A DNA stretch of 64,000 nt from Agarophyton chilense. Lineage: Eukaryota > Rhodophyta > Florideophyceae > Gracilariales > Gracilariaceae. Below are positions 45,663 through 57,710 of this stretch, piece after piece (positions within the stretch are counted from its first letter, which is position 1; the number at the start of each line of letters is the position of its first letter). Both the position numbers and the translations under genes were made by a program. Where the stretch lies: contig JARGXX010000071.1 in assembly GCA_030374765.1 (NCBI GenBank), positions 372,001 to 436,000 of the forward strand, in the 5' to 3' direction. Under the pieces are notes generated by a model, which was not told the origin of the DNA, searched no databases, and saw only the letters and a list, made by a program, of their open reading frames with translations.

Positions 45663-46421
45663 CCGTGGGCTTCCTTGTCCGCGAAGTATCGGCGTAGACG
45701 AGACACCTGCAGCATGAATTGCTGTTTGTCACGTGCATGTCACAATTTGTCCTCTCTTTTGTCAGGTAATTCGAAAGCATTTCTTTCCAATTTCACTTTA
45801 TGTCAACGCGCGCATCTGCTTCCAAACAGCATAAATACCGAACGCACTCCCTCCCGGACTTTTTCCTCCTCCCGTCCCAACCAACCTGTGCCACTTTTTC
45901 TATCCCATCCCGCTCCAACCAACCTGCGCCACTTTCTCTGTCACATCCCGAGCCCTTACCATTTTTGCGATTCAATCTGTTTCCTATGCGCTAATACCAT
46001 GCTCCCTCTTTTGGTAGGTTTAGGTCTTTTTCACTCTCTGCGACATTGTTTTGCGTTTTTCCTACATTCCAAGAGTCATGTGTCTAACATTTGTATTCTC
46101 TTCTTGGCCTTCCTCTGTTTTTCTCGGCGATTTTACGGTATTCTACATCATAGGCACGCGGTCGTCTGCAGTACCTCTCTACACTATCCTACATCGGACG
46201 GAAGTGTCTGCAGGAAAGTATGAGTGGAAGCACCCAGCGTTACATCTTCCTACATCAGACACACCCGCGTCTGCAGGAAAGTAACTGCCGACGGCTCCGC
46301 ACTACGTCTTCCTACATCAGCCTTCCAATGTCTGCAGGAAGTAGTTTGCATGCTTTCAGATTGATGCTCGACCACGTAGATACTTGGTATTAGTTTCATT
46401 GTAAATTCTTTTTGTCTCCAA
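45663..46421 (+). repeat. 759-bp block, single copy in B
   Basis: Matches both arms of copy A but has its own bases at several sites (TTTCAG for GTCAG near the end, CTACGTC for CTACATC, CACTATCC for CACTTTCC, GCGCTAATA for GCACTAATA). No inverted partner follows in copy B within the window. Confidence 0.92.
46062..46340 (+). repeat. Hairpin-module array, copy B
   Basis: The same four to five TTCCTACATC...GTCTGCAGGAA modules as at 24087-24365. Three modules carry one substitution each in their left arm or flank. Confidence 0.8.
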
Positions 46422-47894
46422 AACCGTGTTCCAGGCGCCCAGCAGCTAGGTACGTGAGATCACATGTAGCATGTCTTTCAGGTGTCTTGCACGGCCAGAT
46501 TGAAGCGAAGAATCTCCTTTGGATCGCCGGTTACAAGAGTGGTGCAGAATTGCTGGTTGAGGTTGGTGATGGCTGCGAGGTAGATGAACCGCCATGCACT
46601 TGATGCCGAAAACGGCACGGCCGCATTTGATCCCTACATGATCTGGACCCCAACAATACTGCGCATGATTTGGAAGTCGGTGTCGGAATGGGGAGTCAAA
46701 AGAAAATGCAAGCCTGGCGAGTTTTCTAAGGTTTGGATCAAGTACCTTTGTCTTGAGCATAAGCAGGATTGATGCCTCATATTGGCATGAAACTGTCCGG
46801 ATAACTGTCTGTGTTGCGGGCTGACGCCTCATTTTGGAATGGCCCCCCCGTTGGAGTCAGAGAACAATGTTTCACAATCGTAACATGCAGCAGATGAGGC
46901 GGGGCAGAGACCCCAGACGGGGCCCCAGTGTGCACCTGAAAACAATGGCCAACCTAGTTGAACACGAACTGCTAGTTTCTTCTCTTTACTATGAACGCTA
47001 CGTTGTAACTCCCTATCCAACAGCGGGCTATCGCACATATACTTCGCTTTAGACTTGCTGGCGGGGGCCAAACTCTTTTGTAGTTCTCCCAAGACAAGCT
47101 CCCCAAGCGACTTTTTGGTTGTTCCTTCGTTGGTGGCCAAGGGTTTCACGACGGCTCGATTTTGTCTGCGGACAGCGTAAGGCGACATGATGACGGTCTC
47201 TCTTAACCAACAGCGCACCATCGCAGTGAAAGATGTTGTCATTCATGTGGCATGTAGATCTTTTCCCCTGATGCAGCAAACGGGTGTGACCTGCAATGCA
47301 ACCAGCTTGCACTTGGGACGAGGTTTCTCCGCACGTGCGCCAATGTTGGCCTTGCTCCTGGCCGCAAATGGGTCCCTTGCACAACCTGCTTGTGTTGGGA
47401 CAAGCACAGCATCAAAAATCCTGAATCCGTGAGATCGTGATGGCCGAGGCTCATGAGGACATGGAGTTGCGCAAGCCCTGAGAACAGGCAGGAGCCGAAT
47501 GTCGCGAAAGCAGTTCGATGACCGGGGAAAAGGCAGGCATACGTTCATTGATGAAGGACTGCGAAACACTGCGCAGCTGCATGCGTACCGCATCATCTTC
47601 AGTTCACCAGCTTTATTCCCATCTTCACGTTGAGTCGCAGAGAAACAGCTCGGCTACAAATAGAATGAGTACATGGCAAAACTCAAGCACGACGCACGGA
47701 TGGAAGAATAAGATAGGCTTTTCATGCACACACCGTACAACCTTACAAAGTCCACGAGCGTGAAGTGAAGATAAGCTCCATCACGGGGCAGAGGCAAGAG
47801 AACATGGATCCATAAGCTAATGATATCATCTACATGACAGAGTTACAATACAATCTCGCAAGGCCTAAGGGGCAAGAATCTAAGTAGTAAAACG
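46422..47894. other. Gene-free spacer, copy B
   Basis: The counterpart of 24447-25920. No supported gene. It ends at the copia insertion. Confidence 0.5.
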
Positions 47895-48161
47895 TGTCAG
47901 AGACAATCAGATAATCCGACCGTGAGTGAGTGAACGCTGTTGTAACTCACTCTTAAGCACTGCTATTACTTGGCACTTGGAGTTATAGACAGGTAATATT
48001 ACGTAGATGATAAGTAATTTGTAGATAATTTAACTCTGCTACAATATCCTGTTTGGGAAACATTTCTCTTCTATAAAAGGCGCCTTGAACCAGCCTTCCT
48101 AGGTCTCGTCCGGTTAGCTCTCTTGGTCACTCCAAGACAACCGCGCACATTGGCGCTAATA
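47895..48161 (+). repeat. Outer copia 5' LTR
   Basis: Starts TGTCAGAGACAATCAG. It contains CTATAAAAGGCG at about 48074, a TATA box for LTR transcription. Confidence 0.9.
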
Positions 48162-48173
48162 TGTTATTGGGCC
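48162..48173 (+). promoter_or_regulatory. Outer copia primer binding site
   Basis: TGTTATTGGGCC directly follows the 5' LTR. It is a near match to GGTTATGGGCCCAG, the complement of the anticodon arm of initiator tRNA-Met. Confidence 0.6.
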
Positions 48174-49332
48174 TATTTCAAGACGCAACACTTTGTAAGA
48201 AATTAATCCCTAGTAACTTCTGACGTACTTTATATTCCACTCCGTTTTTTGTATTCTTCAAGAAGAAATGGACCCGGATCGTGTGAGAATTAAGCCTCTT
48301 TGTGACTCGGACGACTATGTTCTTTGGAAAATAAGAATCGAGGCCGCATGCGAAGCTAATAATCTTGATGACGTCTTACGAAGGCAGCAAAACCCGTATT
48401 TTGATTACGAAAAGAGGAAACAATTTATTGAAGACCAGAAAAAGGCTGGTGGTATCATTGTTGCTGCGCTCTCAAACAAAACACTGCGTATCGTCCAAAC
48501 CGATGTAGGACAGCCGTATGACATGCTTGTGAAACTTGACGCTTGTTTCGACTCATCAACGACAGCTTCTCGCATTGGAACTATGTGTGAACTTGTATCC
48601 ACAAAGTAAAATAACATTCACGACCGGCCTGGGGCCAATATAGATCGCATGCGAAGCATGATGTCCGAATTGGAATCCACCAACATGTCACTCTCCGAAC
48701 AATGACACATTGGTCTCTTAGTTGCATCTATTGAAGCCCCCGAACTTTCCGCAGTGTGTGCGGCAATCAAAAAGCTCTGTAACGACCAAAAAACATGGGA
48801 AACTATTACGACACGCCTGTTGGACGATCATAGGACTCTACGACTCAGACACCCCGAAAGAGACAACCCAGCACACTCATCTGAAGTTCAATGTTCTATT
48901 TGTCACCGTTCTGGTCACAAAACCGGAAAATGCTGGCTTCATTCTACAAATCCCGACACTCGTCTTGGAATTAAACTGAACGGGGAAACGAGAAGGAAGC
49001 AGAACAAAGGTGGCAAAGACGTAGCAAATAGGAAGAACAAGGATAAACAGAACAGCGACAAGAACGTCAATGAAATGAGAGCAGCTGTTGCTCGCGCCAA
49101 CGTCGTGCGCACACCGAAACTGGGAGACTTCATGTTTGATTCCGGCAAAACGACCCATATGACTCCTGATCTGGACTTTTTAGAACATACGCGAAGCTGC
49201 AATGTCAATATCGCTCTTGTTGATGACTCAATAGTCAAGGCTAGCGTTGAAGGCACACGTACGGTGAAGTGGAACCATGGTGAACAAAATCCAACTTTGC
49301 AACTCACTCGTACACTAGGGTCGGCAAGCTTG

Positions 49333-49505
49333 TGTTATCGGTAGGCCAAGTAAGATCGGTAGGCCAAGTAAGCATCGTCACCCTCGGGCGTTATCGATTA
49401 GTTTCCCGCCGATATCAGTAGACAAACCGTGCACAGGAGCACCACTATAAGTAAAGGACAAGACCGAGTGAACGGCTTCCTCCATGGAAGTCACTACTGC
49501 CAACA
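49333..49505 (+). repeat. Inner copia 5' LTR
   Basis: 173 bases, TGTTATCGG...GCCAACA. It contains two adjacent 18-base units ATCGGTAGGCCAAGTAAG. Confidence 0.95.
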
Positions 49506-49507
49506 TC

Positions 49508-49521
49508 GGTTATGGGCCCAG
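49508..49521 (+). promoter_or_regulatory. Inner copia primer binding site (tRNA-iMet anticodon arm)
   Basis: GGTTATGGGCCCAG, two bases after the LTR, is exactly complementary to the CTGGGCCCATAACC anticodon stem-loop of eukaryotic initiator tRNA-Met. Drosophila copia is known to prime from this internal site using a half tRNA. Confidence 0.8.
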
Positions 49522-52500
49522 CCTTGAGAACGCCAACATATCCCAGTAACGACAAAAGAAAATGAGTAGCTACAAGTACCCACTCATCCTCCTGAAAGAT
49601 AGCAACTATGTGGAGTGGGAAAGTCAGATGAAGCCTCTTCCTATCGGGGAAGATCTGTGGCAGTATGTCAGCAGTGAAGAGGTAACACCGGAGAGCGAAA
49701 AGGCTTTCAAAGAGTGGAACAAAAAGAAAAACCAAGCAATGGCCAGGATCCTGTGCACGATTGAATCTAAGGCAAAGCCGGTCATCATGGGAATGAACAC
49801 TGCTCAAGAAATGTGGAACACCTTGAAACAGAAGTACGAGGCGCGAAATAGAGCAGCGCTGTACACGATGCGAATCAAAATGAACCAAATGCGACTGGAA
49901 GAAGACGAATCAATCCAGGCGTATGCTGATCGTATCGCGCTAATTGAAACCAATATGGCGCGGGCTGGGAAAGTGTTAACAAATGACGAAAAATGTGAGG
50001 CACTAATGGCTGGACTACCAGAAGAGTATTCGGCGATGAGAGACTCTTATATAACCAGAGATGAAATGCCAGATTTTCTAGAGGTTTTCGCAAGACTCCA
50101 GCAGAAGGAACAAGAACTCAAGGCAAGAAAGACTGAGGACAGCAGCAGCACAAAGACGTCCTTTTTCACACGCCGGAACAACGACCGCACAGGTACCGGA
50201 AGAAAGAGAAGATTACAGGAAATCATATGTCACCAATGTGATGCGCGGATCATCTGTGGGGGTGAATGTTGCATTTATTGAGAGCTTGCGACACAGAGAC
50301 GCTCCGAACGCATTGATGACAATGAATATCAACCTAATGCACTCTCGAATGTGCCACATCAGCTCACCAATCATCAAGAAGATGATCCGCGAAGAGGCCG
50401 CACTTGGCCTTGAAGACCTAAATAAGAAACCAGAGGAACAGGCCTGTGAGTCGTGCGAGCACGGAAAGGCCACAAAGAACAGCCATAAACCTGTCAAATT
50501 CCGACATAACTCACCACTCGAACTTGTGCATATGGACCTCATCGAGGAAATATCGCCCCCATCGCTGAAAGGAAACATATACAACCTGGCTGCGCTCGAC
50601 GACGCCACCGGGGCATCTTGGATTCTTCCGTTAAAGAAAAAGAACCATGTCGCAACCCGCATCGATGAATTCCTCACTGACATTGAAGCCACCACAGGTA
50701 AAAAGGTGCAAAAGGTACAAAAAATCCGCACGGATAGAGGTGGAGAGTTCATCAGCAAAGAAGTGGAAGCAAAGCTGGCCAGACGCCAAATAAAGCATGA
50801 GGTCACTGCCCCATATTCACCAGAGTCTAATGGAAGGGCCGAGCGGCTAAACCGAACAATCGTTCAAATGGCAAGAGCAGCCGTGCATGATCTAGAAAAG
50901 AGGAACCCCAACTTAAAGAACTCGAAAAAACTTTGGGAAGAAGCATTGCGCACCGCCAATTACGTTCGAAACCGGTGTCTCACAAAGTCCACTCACCCCA
51001 AGTACAAGAACTGAACACCACACGAGGCTCTCACGGGAACTCGACCAAATCTTTCCAACTTGAAAGTCTTCGGCTGTAAGGCGTACATCATGCGCCCACC
51101 GAATCAACGCCGAACGAAATGCGACGGGAAGGTTTGGAATGGGGTACTAGTCGGATACGGACCCTCAGGCTATCGTGTGTATGTGCCGGAAAGAAACAGA
51201 ATATACACATCCCATGACGTACGCTTCGACGAAAGCGAGAAACAACACCCAAGAGAGGCAGAAGAGGCGGTGCACAGCAATGAGTTGGTAGACATTATTG
51301 AAGCCGACTTTAACACCGCCAGTGACATAGGAAACGGTGAAATCGCTGAAGAGTTACCGGAGTCAGCACCTCACACAGTCAGTGAAAACGAAACCCCGGC
51401 AGAGACAACACGACGGAGTGGACGTAAAAGAAAGCCAACCGAGAAGGCACGAAACGCGCTGTCTTGGATGTCGAGTTATAGCGCTCTTGCATTCCTGACT
51501 ATAGATCACATCGCAAAAACATCACGTGCTGCACTAGCCACCGCTCACGAAGCCATGGAAGGCAAAGACCGGGCCAAGTGGATTGACGCAATGAAATCAG
51601 AACTGCAGTCCCTAACGGAGCGAAATGTATTTACCGAGGAACGGTTACCAGAACATGCTGAATCCATTCGGTCTAAATGGGCATTCGATATAAAGCGCAA
51701 CGAAAAGAGCGAGATCATGAGATATAAGGCAAGGTTCGTAGCTAAAGGATTCAAACAGAAGTACGGCATAAACTTCTCGGAGGTCTTCGCACCAGTTTCC
51801 CGACTATCAACCTTCCGGATTATTGTCGCACATGCTATCAATTCCAATCTCGAGTTAAAGCACATCGATATTAAGACTGCGTTTCTCTACGGAGACCTAG
51901 AAGAGGGGATTTACGTGAAACCGCCGCAGCTACCTGATGAACTCAAGAAAGAATTTGGGAATGCCCCGGGAACAGTCTGGAAGCTGCTCAAATCCCTGTA
52001 TGGTTTAAAACAGGCGGCAAGAGCATTCTATATGGTATTCTCGAAGGTTCTTGAAGACATCGGCTTTACGAAGGGGAAATCGGACCCCAGCCTTTTTGTG
52101 ACCGAGAAAGCCGAGTTTGGAAAACTCTACGTTCTTGTATATGTGGATGATCTACTAACCGCCTGCAAGGGAAACGAAGGACACTCGTGGTTGGTCTCCA
52201 AACTTTCTCCGAGGTTCGAAGTTCGGGATCTCGGCCAAGTTAGACATTTTCTCGGCATTGAAGTGCTTTTGGACACCCGGAACCGCATGGCCACAATTAC
52301 TCAGCGACAGTACGTCAAGGACATTCTGAAAAAGTTCTCGATGAACGAGTGCAAATCATCCGGTGCTCCCATTCTAGCATCTGCCAATCTAACCCTCCCA
52401 CCAGGGAACAATCCGAAAGTTCCCTTCCGTGAGCTCGGGGGAGCTCTGTCATACCTGGCCAATGGCACACGCCCTGACATCCAGTTCTCGGTTTCTTTCT

Positions 52501-53125
52501 TGTCGCGTTTCATGCACGCCTACTCCGAGGCACACTGGGAGTTGGCAAAGTGTGTGCTGAGATACCTGAAGGGAACCACGGACTACGGTATTCAGTATTG
52601 CTCAAGTGGAACGAGTGGTACACACAGTGTGATGGGATACTGTGACAGCGATTGGGCTCCGAAGCATTCGGACCGAAATTCAACTGGTGCCTACGTATTC
52701 TTGCTCGGGAGTGGAGCGGTGTCTTGGCGCTCACAGAAACAGAGCTTCGTAGCTCTGAGCACCGCCGAAGCTGAATTCATTGCGGAATGCAACGCAGTAC
52801 GTGAAGCTCTGTGGTTGAAGAAAGCCATGATCGACATGTGCGCACCCCAAGACACCATAGAGATCCTGGGGACAACACCCGCGCATTAACCATGACTAGA
52901 TAAGACCAGCTGACAGACAAGAATAAGCACATCCACGTTTCGACAATGGCCGTACGCGATTACACGAAGAAAGGACTGGTGGAATCTCACTTTGTCCCTA
53001 ACGAGCACAACGTGTCAGACCCACTGACAAAGCCGGTTTATGGATCTAAACTCGCAACGCTGAGAGCTATGATGGGGCTTCATTCAATTTCATCCATTTC
53101 TTGCACGCCTTGACCTAAGGGGGAA

Positions 53126-53298
53126 TGTTATCGGTAGGCCAAGTAAGATCGGTAGGCCAAGTAAGCATCGTCACCCTCGGGCGTTATCGATTAGTTTCCC
53201 GCCGATATCAGTAGACAAACCGTGCACAGGAGCACCACTATAAGTAAAGGACAAGACCGAGTGAACGGCTTCCTCCATGGAAGTCACTACTGCCAACA
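53126..53298 (+). repeat. Inner copia 3' LTR
   Basis: 173 bases, identical by eye to the 5' LTR. It is preceded by the purine-rich TAAGGGGGAA. Confidence 0.95.
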
Positions 53299-56200
53299 GC
53301 TTGTCGATGAACCTGCTATCAATCCCCACCCTCACCTCCCATGACCTAGCTGTCCTGTTTATACCTGATCATGCGTACATAGTTGAACTAAGGAACAAAT
53401 TCCGAATCATTGGTACTTCACCAAAACGGAACGATGGTCTCTACTATATTGGTCCTCAGACTATTACAAAGCAGACGTGGGGGATTAATAATCCACTTTC
53501 ATATAAGGCAATGATGGCGTTAGTGCGGAGTGTCCATCAAACCTCGCATGACTCACACACATGCACGAAGGCAAATTTGAAGGCAGAAAAAACCATACTG
53601 GACTTTCGTGAGAACCCTACAACCACCAAGGAGGCACGAGAAGGGTCAGAACCTATTCCACCCATGAAGGTAACTCAATCTGATGTCGACACCTGGAATT
53701 TCCGCCTTGGCCATATATGTCCTAAGAAGAAAATTCGTCAAATTCTACTGAAGGGTATGCTTCAAATGAAACCAATAATCAAACATGAATGCGAACCTTG
53801 CATTAGCGGAAAGTTTCGACAGTCATTTAGAGGCTCATTGAGTGCTCCTACTTCTGGAATTCTTCATGCCATGCGGATGCTTCAACTCTCGAAACAGCTT
53901 CGTTGGATGGGTACAAATGCTTCTTGGCCGTAGTTGAAGCTATGTCGCGTTTTTTGTACGTGTTTCCCATGTGCACGAAAGGCCAAGCATCTGAGGAACT
54001 TTTAAAACTAAAGCCCTACTTCGAACGTCAGACAAGACATACAAACATCACTCTGCACACCGACGGGGGCGGAGAATTCTTTAAAGCAGCCGACTTATTC
54101 AGGGCGGATGGAATTGAAGTGAATGATACAACAGCCTACACTCCGGCCTCAAATGGACTTGTCCAGCGAGGACATGGAGCCTTTCACGGTTCAATTCGGT
54201 CGTGTCTGAAAGAATCTAACCTACCTATGCTGTACTAGCCGGAAGCTTTGAAGCATTTGGTCAGCTCCAAAAATGCAATAGCTCATTCATCGACGAATGA
54301 AGTATCTTTCAAAGCAATATTTTAATCAGATCCCAATTACGTGAAGCACCTTCGTCCTTTCGGGTGCAAGGCACTAGGGATAGTGGGAAACCCAAAAGCC
54401 AGACGGAAGCTCGAACCTCGCTTACATTCTGGGGTAAATCTGGGACATCTCCGCGGCGGTTTTTATCAAATTCTATTGAACAATCGTCGCCTCAAAACGA
54501 AGCATGTCACATTCTACGAGTCAACGTTTCCTGGGCCACCGTCTCAAATGTCAACTGGCTCGCTTCAAACTCCGAACGCCGGAACCGGTGGATATGATAG
54601 CAACGACGAGGTCCCTCTCCATGACACACCTGACCTTGGTGATGCTGGAGACTATCATGATGAATTTTTTGACCCTTTGGAACACATACCTGATAAGCCT
54701 TCCGACTTTGATGGCGAAAAGTATCCTGATGATTACCAAGAACCTAAAAACTGTAGTGCAGCACGTTTGCTACCATCAAAAATCAGCACCTCCGATGAAC
54801 CTACACTTAAAACTTCATTGAAGTCGGTAGATTCAGAGTGTTGGACCGAAGCTATCAAGGAAGAATTCAACACAATTCAACGCAACGGAACATATGTGGA
54901 TATAACCGCGCCTCCAATCGAACGACCGCTTCCAAGTGGTTTAATTCTACGCCTCAAGCGGAATGAAGACGGAAAGCCATCACGCTTCAAAGCGTGACTG
55001 GTGGCCAGAGGAAACGTTCAAACCTCCGACGACAGTTCAAACCACTACTCACTGGTGCTTCCCTTCTATTTTTTTGTGTTTCTCCTAACTTTAGGCCTTC
55101 ATTACGATTGGATAAGGTATCATATTGATATCAAGGAAGCTTTTCTGCATGCACCATTGCCCCCAGGACTTGACATATGGATTCGATTACCAATTATAAC
55201 AGAAATACCGGAAGCCAATGGACGCACCGTTAAACTCCGTAAATCTCTCTGTGAAATAAGGCAAGCCCCAAAGCTGTGGTTTCGATATCTGTCTAGATAT
55301 TTACTATCTCCAGGCGTCACTCAACTCCATTCCTGTGAGTGTATATTTCAACTGAAGCAAGGCATCAATCGAGTCTTCGTAGTAATATATGTCGACGATA
55401 TTGTACTCTTTGGACACAGTCAAATGGTTAACAAACCAAATAAAAAGTTTGATAACTACTTTCAAGTTTAAGACCGTCGAGAAGGCGAATTGTACCTCAG
55501 AGTATCTGTTAACGGTTTCAAGACGGACTCATGCTGCACCAGAGACTACTGGCGGAAAAACTGTTATGAGATGGTCGGATTGACAACTGTAAGGTAACAA
55601 AGCATCTTTAACCGCTCGGTCACGGTCTTTACGAGCCTCGCTTAGATTTAAGTGAGCCGGACGCCGCAAAAATGAAAGAAGTTCCATATCGGTCAATCTG
55701 AAGATCAATTTTGTTTTTAAGTACTCGCACAAGGCCTGAATTGGCGACCTGTGTGTCCCTACTCGGCAAGTTCAGCTCATCTCTCAACCCTACTCACTAG
55801 AAAACATTGAAGTACGTCCTCCGATATTTGCAAGGAACATTACAGTATGGATTGACTATTTGTCGATCCGAGCCGAAATTAACGGCGTACTGTCATTCTG
55901 ACTGGGGAAGTGACACAGAGAACCGGAAATCAAGAAGTGGCTACGTTTTGTATCTTGGAAAAACGCCATTTTGCTGGAAATCTAGAGTAAAGAGTACGGT
56001 CGCTCTTTCAACTCCTGAAGCTGAATTTTATGCTCTTGCAGAGTACGTTAAGGAAGTAATGTTGATACGGGACATCATGGAAGAGATGCGTTTACAATGT
56101 GAGCATCCAACAGTTATATACCAGGACAATCTCGGTTCTATCTCATGGTGTAATGAAGATGGCAGACTGCGCAGAGTACGTCACATTGGACTGAAGTATC

Positions 56201-56359
56201 ACTTCGTGAAGGAAGCTGTGTCGCTCGGAAAAAAATCTGTCGTCTACTTACCTTCAGATGAAAATGTGGCCGACTGTTTCACCAAAGCTTTAACAGGTAC
56301 TGAGTTTGAAAAACATCGCAAACCCCTGTAAATCTTACCAAGTAGTCATTGAAGGGGGG

Positions 56360-56626
56360 TGTCAGAGATAATCAGATAATCCGACCGTGAGTGAATGAAC
56401 GCTGTTGTAACTCACTCTGACGCAATGCTCTTACTGGGCACTTGGAGTTATAGACAGGTAATATTAAGTAGATGATAAGTAATAAGTAGATAATTTAACT
56501 CTCCTACAATATCCTGTTTGGGAAACGTTTATCCCCTATAAAAGGCGTCGTGAACGAGCCTTCCTAGGTCTCGTCCGGTTAACTCTCTTGCTCACTCCAA
56601 GACATCCGCGCACATTAGCGCTAACA
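56360..56626 (+). repeat. Outer copia 3' LTR
   Basis: Starts TGTCAGAGATAATCAG and ends GCGCTAACA. It is preceded by the purine tract GAAGGGGGG. Confidence 0.92.
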
Positions 56627-56740
56627 AAAGGCATATCATCAATCCAGTACAGAGCAGGTTGTCCATGATGGTTGTGGGCGGGGGAAAATTGTGCGTAGTT
56701 ACATAAAAATATAACAACAACTGAAACCGATCACAAGAAA

Positions 56741-57022
56741 ATGGTATCTGCAACACCAACACACAACACGATTCAAGACACCGCGGGACCAAAGCGGGAA
56801 GATATTAAAGTAAATCCGAAAAAGCAAGGGAAACCAGTGACTGGGGAGACAAGAACACAAGGCAAGCACGCGACAACAACTTCGAAAAAGCACGGAAGGT
56901 TTGTCCGTTGCCGTCTGGATTTGAGACACACGAGTGGGCCTGGCAGGCGCGTTGTGGCAAACAACAGAAGGCGCATTCGTTTAGAACGGGATGCTATCCA
57001 AACTCATACTTTTCGGATGTGA
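56741..57022 (+). CDS. Small basic hypothetical protein, copy B
   Basis: A 93-residue ORF matching 26030-26311 with six substitutions (Q to P, K to R, V to L, M to R, E to A, G to D). It stays open at full length despite about 3-4% nucleotide divergence. No domain was recognised. It lies directly right of the outer copia insertion. Confidence 0.3.
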   Translation: MVSATPTHNTIQDTAGPKREDIKVNPKKQGKPVTGETRTQGKHATTTSKKHGRFVRCRLDLRHTSGPGRRVVANNRRRIRLERDAIQTHTFRM

Positions 57023-57390
57023 GGTGGTGGGGTGTACAGTTTTCTTCGGCTTGTCTTGCTCGCACTCATGGAGTATGATTTCGCCTTTCTTGTCCTCGCT
57101 GTCGGCGTGTGGCGGGGTTTCGAGTTGAAACGCTCGTTGAGGGAAGGGGTGGGCGCAAGGGTGGTCTCATCATTCGTGACAGGCTCGTCGGAGTCGTCGC
57201 CGTACTGCAGGGTCTTGCCCTCACCAGCTTTGGTGGTGTTGGTGGAAGCATCGGAGTCGTCGTAGTAGACAGGCTTAGTATTGTTCGGGGCTGGAGTGCC
57301 GGGTTGTTTTAGCGACTGCGAGTCGCTCTCGTTGTCCAATTCGTTAAATTGGGCATAGAGGTGCATAACAACATCGACAGAGCTTTTCAT
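57004..57390 (-). CDS. Acidic/Ser-Thr-rich hypothetical protein, copy B
   Basis: A 128-residue frame, intact here but carrying a stop in copy A. It has a helical start (SSVDVVMHLYAQFNELDNES), a Pro/Thr/Asp-rich middle (YYDDSDASTNTTKAGEG) and a basic tail (TSRRKLYTPPPHIRKV). The coding-like text continues upstream of the ATG (KKELQSALQAH), so the true protein started earlier, beyond what can be followed. It has no recognised family and is probably the carboxy end of a decayed gene or transposon protein. Confidence 0.4.
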   Translation of the reverse strand: MKSSVDVVMHLYAQFNELDNESDSQSLKQPGTPAPNNTKPVYYDDSDASTNTTKAGEGKTLQYGDDSDEPVTNDETTLAPTPSLNERFNSKPRHTPTARTRKAKSYSMSASKTSRRKLYTPPPHIRKV

Positions 57391-57710
57391 GTGCGCTTGG
57401 AGAGCCGATTGCAGTTCTTTTTTTCAAATGCAGCTCCAGATGGTTTCTCGGATGACAAGTAGCTGTGCTGTGCGTGTTAGTTTGTGAGCAATTCGGCTCA
57501 CATTTGTCGAGTTTGGCAGGTTGTCTCTGGCGTATGCATGGGGAGGGCTGCCCAGTTAAAGCAATTCGTTTACTTTCTGCTGCATATCAACTGCAGCTGA
57601 ACAGTTATTAATGATTGAGCGTTAGAATAGCCGTAGCGATGATACTATGAGAACTGAGGTGCGTGTAGGTTGTGATGCATACTCACATAACCTGCTAAGT
57701 CATCTTACTC

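Larger units (their letters stand above)
49333..53298 (+). mobile_element. Ty1/copia element, inner, young insertion
   Basis: A 3966-base element inside the outer copia, with a perfect five-base target duplication GCTTG. The two 173-base LTRs appear identical. Gag starts at ATG 49562 (LLKDSNYVEWESQMK, MRLEEDESIQAYADR). Pol shows GAG-pre-integrase (MCHISSPII to CESCEHGKATK), integrase (VHMDLIEE, IRTDRGGEFISKE, SPESNGRAERLNRT), RT (KARFVAKGFKQKYG, LYGLKQAARAF, VLVYVDDLLTAC) and RNase H (GYCDSDWAPKHSDRNSTGAY, ALSTAEAEFIAECN). It is broken, with about three to four breaks. By LTR identity it is very recent. Confidence 0.95.
47895..56626 (+). mobile_element. Ty1/copia element, outer, host of a nested copia
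   Basis: 267-base LTRs (47895-48161 and 56360-56626) bound it. The flanking five bases are AAACG on the left and AAAAG on the right, and copy A has the empty site (AAACGGCAC near 25915). The primer site is at 48162. Gag is at about 48268-49330, with a CSICHRSGHKTGKC knuckle, then the protease start FMFDSGKTTHMT. It is interrupted by a second copia (49333-53298). It continues with GAG-pre-integrase, integrase, RT and RNase H (STPEAEFYAL, DNLGSISWCN) to a purine tract at 56351. It is broken, with about ten breaks. The LTRs differ at roughly 23 of 267 bases by eye, so it is old. Confidence 0.93.
31571..57610 (+). repeat. Segmental duplication, copy B
   Basis: This is the partner of 1-26880. It may extend left of 31571, because copy A is cut by the window edge there. 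It is interrupted by a Tc1/mariner element (33515-34814) and by nested copia elements (47895-56626). It lacks the body of the chromovirus present in copy A, keeping a solo LTR (42745-43661). It also lacks the second inverted 759 bp arm. Confidence 0.95.

Noticed and set aside
1-57610. The two large copies as a pure assembly error
   Set aside because: They differ by whole insertions with clean target duplications, a solo LTR and scattered substitutions, so they are distinct sequences. Mis-joined haplotypes remain possible and need long reads.
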